Source: an uncultured Helicobacter sp.
GTDB lineage: Bacteria > Campylobacterota > Campylobacteria > Campylobacterales > Helicobacteraceae
Direction: 5' to 3'
Assembly (NCBI RefSeq): GCF_910577135.1
Contig: NZ_CAJTLL010000033.1
Coordinates: forward strand, 1 to 5,204
Length of the DNA: 5,204 bases
Positions 1 through 5,204 of the stretch are shown here, one piece after another. The notes under the pieces are model-generated. The model saw nothing but the letters and a program-made list of their open reading frames with translations. It was not told the origin of the DNA and ran no database searches. Every line of letters begins with the position of its first letter. The first letter of the stretch is position 1. Position numbers and translations under genes: made by a program.

Positions 1-117
1 CAATAAATCTCGTTTGCCATAAGGATATACTTCGTTCACAAAGAAGTCTCGATCATTTATTTTTTCGCTATTTGATGAAAAATCAAAAGCGAGTTTGTTT
101 GTATTCCGTTGATTGTG
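1..117 (-). other. Open frame at the left edge, possibly the next gene (partial)
   Basis: After the TAA at 118-120, the frame whose codons begin at position 117 stays open to the window edge and overlaps the last 35 bases of the cytochrome gene. Its translation near the edge (DRDFFVNEVYPYGKRDLL) looks like ordinary protein. The only conventional start in it is a GTG at 39-37, with no more than a weak GAG eight bases upstream. It could be the start of a downstream gene, the remains of a longer cytochrome gene cut by a frameshift, or chance. The sequence beyond the window is needed to decide. Confidence 0.2.
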
Positions 118-1555
118 TTATCGTCTCTTCAATAGTCATTTTCTTGTCTTTTATATGTGCGACTCGAGGTGTTTCTTTTTGATTTTGCGGAGCGTGTATA
201 ATATCTGTTATTTCTTGTGCAATTTTTGCATAGGAACGCATAGCCGCTTTTGTTTTGAATTGCCCCATCATAATGTATATATAGCCATTAGCTCGATATA
301 AGGCGTATGGATATTTCGCAATATTTTGCAAGGTGCCATTAGGCACCTCTCCCTCATATGTAGCAAGGATATAGTAATATCCATCTATAAACTTGGCAGT
401 TGAAACGACATTTTGAGTCTTAAAAAAGACATAAGATTGCTCCGCAATATAATCAAGCGCTTCTTTGGATATATCTTTATCGTGCGTAGCAAATACATAA
501 TAATATCCTGTATCGGCTTCGCCTTCTTCTGCTTGCTCACCCTTGCGAGGAGTTTCTATATTTCTAAAGAATGGTAAAGTGGGGGCAGGATTATGTGTAG
601 GTGCTGATTTCCCGTGAAAGACATTAACACCTCTAGCAATACTTCCCCCTAACGAACCATCTTCTAGCACCTCTCTTAATGTGTTATTTCCATCAAGATA
701 GCGCACTATAGGCTGCATATTACGTTGTACGTGTGTGGTTTTAGTAAGAAATGTTATAGTTTGCTTATCTCTTTTAGTATCATTGTAGGTATCATACGCA
801 CCAATAAGGTAACGATAAAGGGGCTTACCGCTATCTTGACTAATATGCACGATATAGGGATATTTAGCAATTTTATCCATAATATCTTTGGGCACCTCGC
901 CTCTATATGCAGCCACTTGGTAATAATACCCCTTAAATGTCTTGGGCTTTGCAATTGGCTGTGGAGCTATGGCTTGAGCAATATGCTGAGCTGGACACTG
1001 ACACGAAACTTCCGCGACACTCTCTGCTTTTGTTAAAACAATGAAATTATCTCTTCTGCTCTTCTGCTCTTCTGCTCTTCTGCGCGCTCTTTCTCTAGCT
1101 ATCGCCAAAGCCTCTTCTCGGGTATATTCCCGTTCTTGTTGTCCCCTAAGGGATTCTAGATAAAAAGCTATATCTTCTATATCTTGATCGGTAAATTTAT
1201 ACCGCATAAGGGCTGCGCTCATTGTTCCACTTGCGCCACCACCATTAGCTATACCATCTCTGTAGGCATTTAAGATTCGCACCAAAGTATTTTTTCTCAT
1301 ACCAGCAATGGGTCTGCTTGCTTTATCTCCCGGAGGTATAAGCTCTCCTGTTTTGCCATGACAGTGCGCACAAGCTCTCTTGTAGAGGTTTCCACCGCTT
1401 TCAAGTGAGTTCGCTACCGAAAAATCGAAGCTTGGGGCTCCATAAGCTGATGGAATACATAAAATTAGCCAAACAAAAGCTATAAGTATAGGTATAAATT
1501 GTATTGATAAGGATATACGTCGCGCTTTTATAGATTTGATGCGGTGTTCCGTCAT
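83..1555 (-). CDS. Secreted monohaem cytochrome c with C-terminal SPOR-like repeats
   Basis: 490 residues, ATG start with a weak GGA ribosome site 7 bases upstream. Residues 1-39 form a signal peptide: basic n-region, long hydrophobic core about 14-36, probable cleavage after A-Y-G39. Residues about 47-137 are a class I cytochrome c of c553 type. The haem-binding CAHCH is at 62-66, and M112 or M117 is the likely distal ligand, followed by the usual acidic helix (FTDQDIEDIAFYL). A charged Arg/Glu-rich helix (138-170) contains the octamer array described separately, then a C185-x-C187 pair. The tail has three related units beginning GYYY at 209, 350 and 392, two of them sharing GEVP and IAKYPY. 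With the downstream segments RYLIGAYDTY and YIYIMMGQFKTKAAM they resemble SPOR domains, which in known proteins bind peptidoglycan. A periplasmic electron carrier tethered to the wall is my inference. The cytochrome call is firm; SPOR is probable from pattern only. No named gene is recognised. Confidence 0.9.
   Translation of the reverse strand: MTEHRIKSIKARRISLSIQFIPILIAFVWLILCIPSAYGAPSFDFSVANSLESGGNLYKRACAHCHGKTGELIPPGDKASRPIAGMRKNTLVRILNAYRDGIANGGGASGTMSAALMRYKFTDQDIEDIAFYLESLRGQQEREYTREEALAIARERARRRAEEQKSRRDNFIVLTKAESVAEVSCQCPAQHIAQAIAPQPIAKPKTFKGYYYQVAAYRGEVPKDIMDKIAKYPYIVHISQDSGKPLYRYLIGAYDTYNDTKRDKQTITFLTKTTHVQRNMQPIVRYLDGNNTLREVLEDGSLGGSIARGVNVFHGKSAPTHNPAPTLPFFRNIETPRKGEQAEEGEADTGYYYVFATHDKDISKEALDYIAEQSYVFFKTQNVVSTAKFIDGYYYILATYEGEVPNGTLQNIAKYPYALYRANGYIYIMMGQFKTKAAMRSYAKIAQEITDIIHAPQNQKETPRVAHIKDKKMTIEETITQSTEYKQTRF
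331..348. repeat. Perfect inverted repeat (7-bp stem, 4-base loop) within the coding region
   Basis: AGGTGCC, loop ATTA, then GGCACCT. It lies in the codons for the GEVPNGT part of the third SPOR-like unit. The stem is GC-rich compared with its surroundings and could form an mRNA hairpin. No T-run follows on the coding strand, so it does not look like a terminator. It may be only a by-product of Gly-Glu-Val-Pro and Gly-Thr codon choice. Confidence 0.4.
1051..1082 (-). repeat. Octanucleotide tandem repeat, 4 perfect copies, inside the cytochrome gene
   Basis: CTCTTCTG on the plus strand (CAGAAGAG on the coding strand) is repeated four times without a mismatch or gap. It encodes residues 158-169 in the Arg/Glu/Gln-rich helix between the cytochrome domain and the SPOR-like region. 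With four copies the frame is open to the end. With three copies the next codons read AGA TAA, giving 166 residues. With five copies they read ATA ATT TCA TTG TTT TAA, giving 176 residues. A unit length that is not a multiple of three inside a coding region is the classical arrangement of slipped-strand phase variation. Four copies is short for a highly active switch, so the rate may be low. Confidence 0.9.
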
Positions 1556-1589
1556 TGATAATTCCGTCGCATAAGTTTAACATTGTTTT

Positions 1590-1607
1590 TTGGCATAATT
1601 GGCATAA
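1590..1607. promoter_or_regulatory. Tandem 9-bp direct repeat upstream of the cytochrome gene
   Basis: TTGGCATAA occurs twice head to tail with no spacer, 35-52 bases upstream of the ATG of the cytochrome gene. If transcription starts near 1643 (see the -10 box), the repeat lies in the 5' leader. A closer start would place it at the promoter as a possible operator. No regulator is recognised for this motif. Confidence 0.35.
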
Positions 1608-1649
1608 ATAGTGAAAATATAAATGCCCCCTGATTTTTTACCCAGCAGT

Positions 1650-1655
1650 ATTATA
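1650..1655 (-). promoter_or_regulatory. Probable -10 box (TATAAT) of the cytochrome gene
   Basis: A perfect TATAAT reads toward the cytochrome gene and is preceded by T-rich sequence (TTTTAGTT), as usual for the vegetative promoters of Helicobacter and Campylobacter, which lack a clear -35 box. Transcription would begin near 1643, leaving a leader of roughly 88 bases that includes a GGGGG run and the TTATGCCAA tandem repeat. A weaker TATATT-like box lies nearer the gene, around 1616-1621. Confidence 0.4.
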
Positions 1656-1660
1656 AACTA

Positions 1661-1920
1661 AAATTGAATTTAAAGATACTTTACTTATTATAATTTAAAC
1701 TTTATTAAATATATTGTTTAATTTTGATACATATTTTATATTTTTTATGCTTTTTTTAATATAATTATTTAGTTTTGATTCTATATTTTTTTCATCAAGA
1801 GATTATAATATGCCCTTATAGTATATTTTTTTAAAAGATTTTATACCATATTTTCTAGGTTTTAATATATGAAAGCTTTACAATGTAAAATTAAATAGGG
1901 AATTTGCATTTTGGATATTT
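1661..1920. other. Very AT-rich intergenic stretch, no gene seen
   Basis: This stretch is dominated by A/T runs with very few G or C bases. I see no open frame with a ribosome site, no tRNA-like folding pattern and no strong hairpin. A TATAAT at 1804-1809 reads rightward, but no gene lies to its right on that strand. Such stretches are common between Helicobacter genes, and by chance they contain many -10-like boxes. Confidence 0.6.
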
Positions 1921-2070
1921 GCTATACAATAAATTACACAAGAGTACAGAGGCTAATAAATATGAATAGATGAGTTAAATTTGACGATAAGTCTTAAAAT
2001 CCGGCATCTTCCCATAAATAGACCTTAATCAGGGGGTAGAGGGGTGTTTGGGAAGGTCTATTATAGGAAT
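1921..2070. repeat. Candidate dispersed intergenic repeat of Helicobacter
   Basis: Base composition changes sharply here from the AT-rich stretch on the left. Minus-strand translations give KVYLWEDAGF (to the stop at 1994) and, in other frames, YGKMPDFKTYRQI and SNLTHLFIFISLCTLV. I recall such strings, without being able to check, as C-terminal ends of unrelated small hypothetical proteins in Helicobacter genomes, which would mark a repeated non-coding element wrongly translated. A TTTGCTATACAAT box at about 1918-1930 could start a rightward transcript through it. The ends are approximate. The 64-residue frame 2188-1994 on the minus strand is therefore not called as a gene. Confidence 0.35.
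2017..2062. repeat. Perfect 10-bp inverted repeat enclosing a G-rich loop
   Basis: AATAGACCTT at 2017-2026 pairs exactly with AAGGTCTATT at 2053-2062. The 26-base loop holds runs of five, four and three G, with a further GG in the right arm. On the plus strand this could fold as a hairpin or as a two-layer G-quadruplex. No T-run follows on either side, so it is not a standard terminator. It stands out against the AT-rich surroundings and belongs to the candidate dispersed repeat. Confidence 0.6.
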
Positions 2071-2159
2071 CACGCCGTATTAAGATGATAGCAAATGATG
2101 TTCCATTTTTGGTATTCATATATAAATTATTACTTTTAATGCTGCATTGCATAGTATAG

Positions 2160-2204
2160 AAAAAAGCTTGATATACTTCATAAACCAAATGCTAGCAAGC
2201 TTTT
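2160..2204 (-). terminator. Possible terminator of the fadL-like gene
   Basis: AAAAGCTTG at 2162-2170 and CAAGCTTTT at 2196-2204 form a perfect 9-bp inverted repeat with a 25-base loop, beginning 67 bases after the stop of the fadL-like gene. Read on the minus strand, the second arm runs into six T (2165-2160), as expected for intrinsic termination. The loop is longer than usual, so this is a moderate call. The plus-strand reading also ends in TTTT, so it could work in both directions, although no plus-strand gene is seen. Confidence 0.35.
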
Positions 2205-2211
2205 AAGTTTT

Positions 2212-2243
2212 AATTACTATTTTGCAAAATTACGTAGTAATTT
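2212..2243. repeat. Overlapping small inverted repeats just after the fadL-like gene
   Basis: Three dyads overlap: AATTACTA (2212-2219) with TAGTAATT (2235-2242), the 12-base palindrome ATTTTGCAAAAT (2219-2230), and a 7-bp hairpin AAATTAC-GTA-GTAATTT (2227-2243). They begin about 28 bases after the stop codon and may help terminate or protect the 3' end of the transcript. The stems are AT-rich and no clear T-run follows. Confidence 0.35.
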
Positions 2244-2271
2244 GGGTCGCAGGAATGCAGCAATAGCGAAT

Positions 2272-4554
2272 CTAAAACTGATAGCCAAATGAAGCAGAGA
2301 AGAGATGCAGCTGCCCAAACCCCCCTGATTGGTAAATGCTCTTGCGCCCATCTTTAAGACTTAAAGAATAGGCTAGTCCATAGCTCCACTTTTCATTAAG
2401 ATTCTTTCTTAGCCCTACACCAAACATATAGGCGTTACTATCAGGGATCCCCAGCTTGTCTTGTGACACTGGGGATTGGTCAAATGCAGCAGAAAACATT
2501 AAAAGCGTGTTTTTGCGCGTGAGATAGGTAATGCCTAAGCGCAATGCGATCGTATCCTGCCACCCATCACCCATAGCCACCGCACCATAATCGGCTAAAT
2601 CCATCATAGATTCTAACTGCTGTGGGCTAAACTGCAGCACCATACCACTTAAGGGGGTAAATCGTGGCTTGCTAAAATTAAAGGCGAATTTATCACCCTT
2701 GCTCCAATAGATTTTTTCATACACAAGCTCTATGCCTAATCGCCCAAAGTAGTGCATAAGCGCGATTTGCATTGTGGAGGGTAAAGTTGTAGTAAGATTT
2801 AAATCCGCTCGCATATTCACATCGCCCACAGAGCCACCGATATAGGTAGTCGCGTCAAGACTTCCTTTAAGATTAAAGGTTACGGGCGAGGTATAGACAA
2901 TACTTAAAGTCGTCTGTTTGCTCTCAAAAGGACGCACACTCATAGCGACTTTATAGCCAAAGGCTAAGTCCGCGCCATCGCTCTTTTGATCGACTTTAGT
3001 CGCGCCCACTAAATGCGTAGTAATATCCATATCACCCATACCAAAGGCTTCTGCGACTTGTTTAGCGTCCATAAGCGGCAGATAGCCCCGCGGTGCGCCG
3101 TCTTCATCTTTTTCTGTAGGTTTTGGGTAAGCGCAAGGTCCCGGATTGTTTGTCTGCAAATTCCCATTAAAATCATAGAATGTGCCCGTATAACAATTCA
3201 CATACGCCCCTAATTGCTTTGCTTTAGTCATAGTATCGCCAAGATTCCCACAGCCAAAAAATCCGCTTGTGCTATATCCATTTTGAATGCAGTAATTTAC
3301 GCCATTGACAAACTTATATCCATCACGTTCTACTCCATTAATAGTAGTTTTATAGGTTTGGTTAGGTACTTGATTGAAAAATGTTGGGAGACAAATTGTT
3401 GTTTGATCTACACAAGTTTTATCATTATATCGCCAATCCAAATGACCATTTGCCCATTCACCTTGATACGTCTCCCAATTTTGCTTTATCGTAGCGTTAA
3501 TCTCTGCGACTTTTTGATTATACCCCGCTATATCGATGACTTGCCTCTCCTCATCGATATATTGATTAAACACATCAGGGGAAGGCATACCAAACCACGC
3601 CTCAGGGTTGAAGAGCGTGGGAAGCCCATAGCGCAATTTATTATTCAAATGCCCTCCCCCGCCAACGCCAAGCCCTGCTAAAGCCGCTAAGGCATTGCCT
3701 TGAGCTGTATTCACTGCATAAATGAGCTGTGCCATAGCCTCTGGCACCATAGATGAAGGAATCTCATCAAAATCCTTAATATTAGTAATAACCTCTCCGG
3801 GCTTCTCTCTCGTACCTAGTGGCACAAAAACCGTGTTTGCGAAATTCCCCATACCATAGAGGATTCTCGGGCTTACGCCAATAGCAATTCGCTCATTATA
3901 ATTCCAGCTAAGCGATGGACTAAGCTCCACCATAGCTATCATTACATTACGTAAAAACGCTCCAGCCTCGCCATTCCAATTCATAGCTAAACCACTAGGT
4001 GCAGTGAAGCTCACTCCCCAGTTAAAATTCCCCCACTTACTCTTAGCACTCTTGCTTTTGTAAAAAATCTTAGGCACGGGAAAAAATGTAGAATCCGCAC
4101 TTCCCGCTACTAGCGCACCTTTTTCGCTAAAGCCCCATTCGCCATTTTGATTTTTCACTTCGGAGGGCACTTCAATAGGCTTTGTTAAATCCACACCCAA
4201 AAAGCTATTTGCCAAATTCGCCATACTTGGATCAATCCCTAGTGTCGTAGTCGTGCTTAAACCCCAGTTTATCGAGCCTTCGCCAATATTTTTTGTGGTA
4301 GTATCGGTAGTAAAAGCAAAGCCGGGGATAAAAATGCCTGTAAGGGTAATATCCAAATCGTGTTTATCATTGTCACTTAATGGGTGGGAAAAGCCCATAT
4401 TCGCAGGATTATAATAAACACTATCTGCACCAAAAGCCCCAGCGACATAGGCGGAATTAAGGGCAGTAGATTTAAGGCTCTGTTCACTGATTCTAAATCC
4501 TGAAGCAAAGCTTAAGCAACAGCATAAACCTGCATAAATAAATAGCCTTAACAC
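2272..4554 (-). CDS. OmpP1/FadL/TodX-family outer-membrane transport protein
   Basis: The FadL family forms 14-strand outer-membrane barrels with an N-terminal plug that take up long-chain fatty acids or other hydrophobic molecules. Evidence here: a signal peptide (MLRLFIYAGLCCCLSFASG), mature start FRISEQSLKSTALNSAYVAG, the family NPA motif in YYNPANMGF (residues 49-51), amphipathic strands in the C-terminal half, and a terminal aromatic (FGYQF) typical of BAM substrates. I chose the GTG at 4554, which has GAGGA eight bases upstream and gives a compact signal peptide. A TTG at 4608 with AAGG seven bases upstream would add 18 residues. No in-frame ATG is available near the N-terminus. At about 760 residues it is far longer than E. 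coli FadL (about 446). The excess lies around residues 264-522 and contains all six mature cysteines (381, 388, 422, 435, 454, 474). The substrate is unknown. Confidence 0.93.
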   Translation of the reverse strand: MLRLFIYAGLCCCLSFASGFRISEQSLKSTALNSAYVAGAFGADSVYYNPANMGFSHPLSDNDKHDLDITLTGIFIPGFAFTTDTTTKNIGEGSINWGLSTTTTLGIDPSMANLANSFLGVDLTKPIEVPSEVKNQNGEWGFSEKGALVAGSADSTFFPVPKIFYKSKSAKSKWGNFNWGVSFTAPSGLAMNWNGEAGAFLRNVMIAMVELSPSLSWNYNERIAIGVSPRILYGMGNFANTVFVPLGTREKPGEVITNIKDFDEIPSSMVPEAMAQLIYAVNTAQGNALAALAGLGVGGGGHLNNKLRYGLPTLFNPEAWFGMPSPDVFNQYIDEERQVIDIAGYNQKVAEINATIKQNWETYQGEWANGHLDWRYNDKTCVDQTTICLPTFFNQVPNQTYKTTINGVERDGYKFVNGVNYCIQNGYSTSGFFGCGNLGDTMTKAKQLGAYVNCYTGTFYDFNGNLQTNNPGPCAYPKPTEKDEDGAPRGYLPLMDAKQVAEAFGMGDMDITTHLVGATKVDQKSDGADLAFGYKVAMSVRPFESKQTTLSIVYTSPVTFNLKGSLDATTYIGGSVGDVNMRADLNLTTTLPSTMQIALMHYFGRLGIELVYEKIYWSKGDKFAFNFSKPRFTPLSGMVLQFSPQQLESMMDLADYGAVAMGDGWQDTIALRLGITYLTRKNTLLMFSAAFDQSPVSQDKLGIPDSNAYMFGVGLRKNLNEKWSYGLAYSLSLKDGRKSIYQSGGFGQLHLFSASFGYQF

Positions 4555-4562
4555 CTTCCCTA

Positions 4563-4567
4563 TCCTC
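4563..4567 (-). promoter_or_regulatory. Ribosome binding site supporting the GTG start of the fadL-like gene
   Basis: GAGGA lies eight bases before GTG 4554-4552, near-ideal spacing and a better match to the 16S tail than the AAGG before the alternative TTG at 4608. It also gives the more normal signal peptide. Confidence 0.5.
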
Positions 4568-4621
4568 GAAATTATAATGTTTTGGTTGTAAAATTGTTGC
4601 GTATGCAACTATATACCTTGC

Positions 4622-4627
4622 TTTATA
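4622..4627 (-). promoter_or_regulatory. Possible -10 box of the fadL-like gene
   Basis: TATAAA reads toward the fadL-like gene in the gap after the asparaginase. It would start transcription near 4615, giving a leader of about 60 bases to the GTG start but only a few bases to the TTG alternative. A perfect TATAAT at 4571-4576 is a competitor but would start transcription within or next to the ribosome site. The gene may also be read through from the asparaginase, since the only hairpin between them (AAAAAA-TCA-TTTTTT, 4648-4662) is pure A/T. Confidence 0.25.
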
Positions 4628-4667
4628 ACTTTGTGGAATCAAAAGAGAAAAAATGATTTTTTGTAAT

Positions 4668-5204
4668 TTAGGTGTAGAAAAATGTAGCAATTTGAAGGGG
4701 GTTGTTGCTTTGCGTCAAAGCAAGAGTAAGCAATACTCGTGCTTTTTGTGGATTCAAATCTCCGCTAGAGATGAAGCCATTTTGCGAATCTACCTCGCTT
4801 ATATATACACTGCCTTGATTAATGCGAGAGCTTATCACCACACACAAGCCTTGTTTAATGAGACTTTGGAGTGTTTGCTTATGGACTTTATGGACGCTCC
4901 CAGCACCGCTCCCAGCGATGACTAGCCCTTGTGTACCATTGCTAAAAAGTGCCTTAGCAGCGATTGATGAGCCATCATTAGCATAAGAGTAGAGTATATC
5001 CACACGCGGCAGGGATTCTATCATCTCCGTGTCAAACATAGGCTGATGTAATACACCGCAAGATGCGTGAAAATGCACCGCACCATTGGCGATATAGCCC
5101 AAATCACAAGGCGAGGCAAAAGATTCAAGGCTTGAAGTGTGAATCTTGCTCGCATACCGCGCAGAGAGGATTCTATCATTCATACATAGCATAACCCCTC
5201 TCTT
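4668..5204 (-). CDS. ansB: Type II L-asparaginase, C-terminal part (partial)
   Basis: The enzyme hydrolyses L-asparagine to L-aspartate and ammonia; type II members are usually secreted tetramers. The frame is open to the right edge (first codons K-R-G-V before MLCMND), so 178 residues of an expected 330-350 are present. The segment matches the C-terminal half of the family: GVMLCMNDRILSAR (family GV.VVMND....AR), LGYIANG, LPRVDILYSYANDGS, GLVIAGSGAGS, VVISSRINQGS, SEVDS with the glutamate equivalent to E. coli AnsB Glu283, and LNPQKARVLLTLALTQ near the end. The catalytic Thr, Tyr, Asp and Lys residues lie in the missing N-terminal part. Where E. coli has GNGN this protein has GAGS, with Ser at the Asn248 position, as I recall for the Erwinia enzyme. 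It ends FFYT, close to the usual C-terminus, so it is not truncated at this end. The N-terminus, signal peptide and exact symbol are not verifiable here. Confidence 0.93.
   Translation of the reverse strand, partial: KRGVMLCMNDRILSARYASKIHTSSLESFASPCDLGYIANGAVHFHASCGVLHQPMFDTEMIESLPRVDILYSYANDGSSIAAKALFSNGTQGLVIAGSGAGSVHKVHKQTLQSLIKQGLCVVISSRINQGSVYISEVDSQNGFISSGDLNPQKARVLLTLALTQSNNPLQIATFFYT

Noticed and set aside
29..47. Imperfect hairpin ACTTCGTT-CAC-AAAGAAGT after the cytochrome stop
   Set aside because: One mismatch, weak stem and no T-run on the minus strand, so a terminator is not supported.
1401..1583. 60-residue minus-strand frame over the cytochrome gene start
   Set aside because: It has an ATG at 1583 but is an out-of-frame overlap of the signal peptide and haem region with no recognisable content.
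1590..1607. Sigma-54 promoter suggested by TTGGCATAATTGGCAT
   Set aside because: The GG and GC are 10 bases apart instead of the 12 required, and no gene lies in the direction it would read.
1804..1809. Perfect plus-strand TATAAT in the intergenic region
   Set aside because: No plus-strand gene follows; such boxes arise easily in DNA this AT-rich.
1994..2188. 64-residue minus-strand open frame between the two larger genes
   Set aside because: No convincing ribosome site; it crosses the G-rich hairpin and the candidate terminator, and its end looks like a false translation of a repeated non-coding element.
1626..2330. CCCCCTGATT occurring three times (1626-1635, 2027-2036 on the minus strand, 2321-2330)
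   Set aside because: The flanking bases differ and one copy is ordinary coding sequence; most likely chance.
3214..3681. 155-residue plus-strand open frame inside the fadL-like gene
   Set aside because: It is opposite a well-supported gene, has no family resemblance, and is explained by the antisense reading of that gene.
4493..4690. 65-residue minus-strand frame over the fadL-like gene start
   Set aside because: It overlaps both the signal peptide region and the asparaginase end in another frame, with unremarkable composition.

Overview
The window looks like a chromosomal segment of a Helicobacter-type member of the Campylobacterota, more likely an enterohepatic species than a gastric one. 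This is inferred from three things: an AT-rich genome with very AT-rich intergenic DNA and TATAAT-type -10 boxes lacking clear -35 boxes, a c553-like monohaem cytochrome, and a long FadL/OmpP1-family outer-membrane protein next to a type II asparaginase. The species cannot be fixed from the sequence alone. All three recognisable genes lie on the minus strand and encode envelope or probable envelope proteins.

Layout, in transcription order (right to left): (1) 5204-4668, the C-terminal part of a type II L-asparaginase whose N-terminus lies outside the window. (2) A short gap with a possible promoter, then 4554-2272, an OmpP1/FadL/TodX-family beta-barrel of about 760 residues. It carries a large extra segment that holds all six cysteines of the mature protein. 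(3) An intergenic stretch of 716 bases (2271-1556) with hairpins near the fadL-like stop, a hairpin with a G-rich loop inside a block that resembles a dispersed Helicobacter repeat, a nearly pure AT stretch, and the probable promoter of the last gene. (4) 1555-83, a secreted cytochrome c fused to a C-terminal region with three SPOR-like repeats. (5) 82-1, the left edge, where a different frame is open and may belong to a further gene.

The most interesting item is in the cytochrome gene. Four perfect tandem copies of an octamer (CAGAAGAG on the coding strand, 1051-1082) sit exactly between the haem domain and the repeat region. Eight is not a multiple of three, and both alternative frames stop within six codons after the array. 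Gain or loss of one copy would therefore switch the cell between a 490-residue fusion and a 166- or 176-residue cytochrome alone. This predicts phase variation of an envelope-anchoring or peptidoglycan-associated tail on a periplasmic haem protein. The reading-frame consequences are seen directly in the sequence; the switching is inference.

The genes share a strand, but the gaps and possible promoters suggest separate transcription, and no common pathway is evident. Asparaginase would deliver aspartate and ammonia, the FadL-like barrel would pass hydrophobic molecules through the outer membrane, and the cytochrome would handle electrons in the periplasm.
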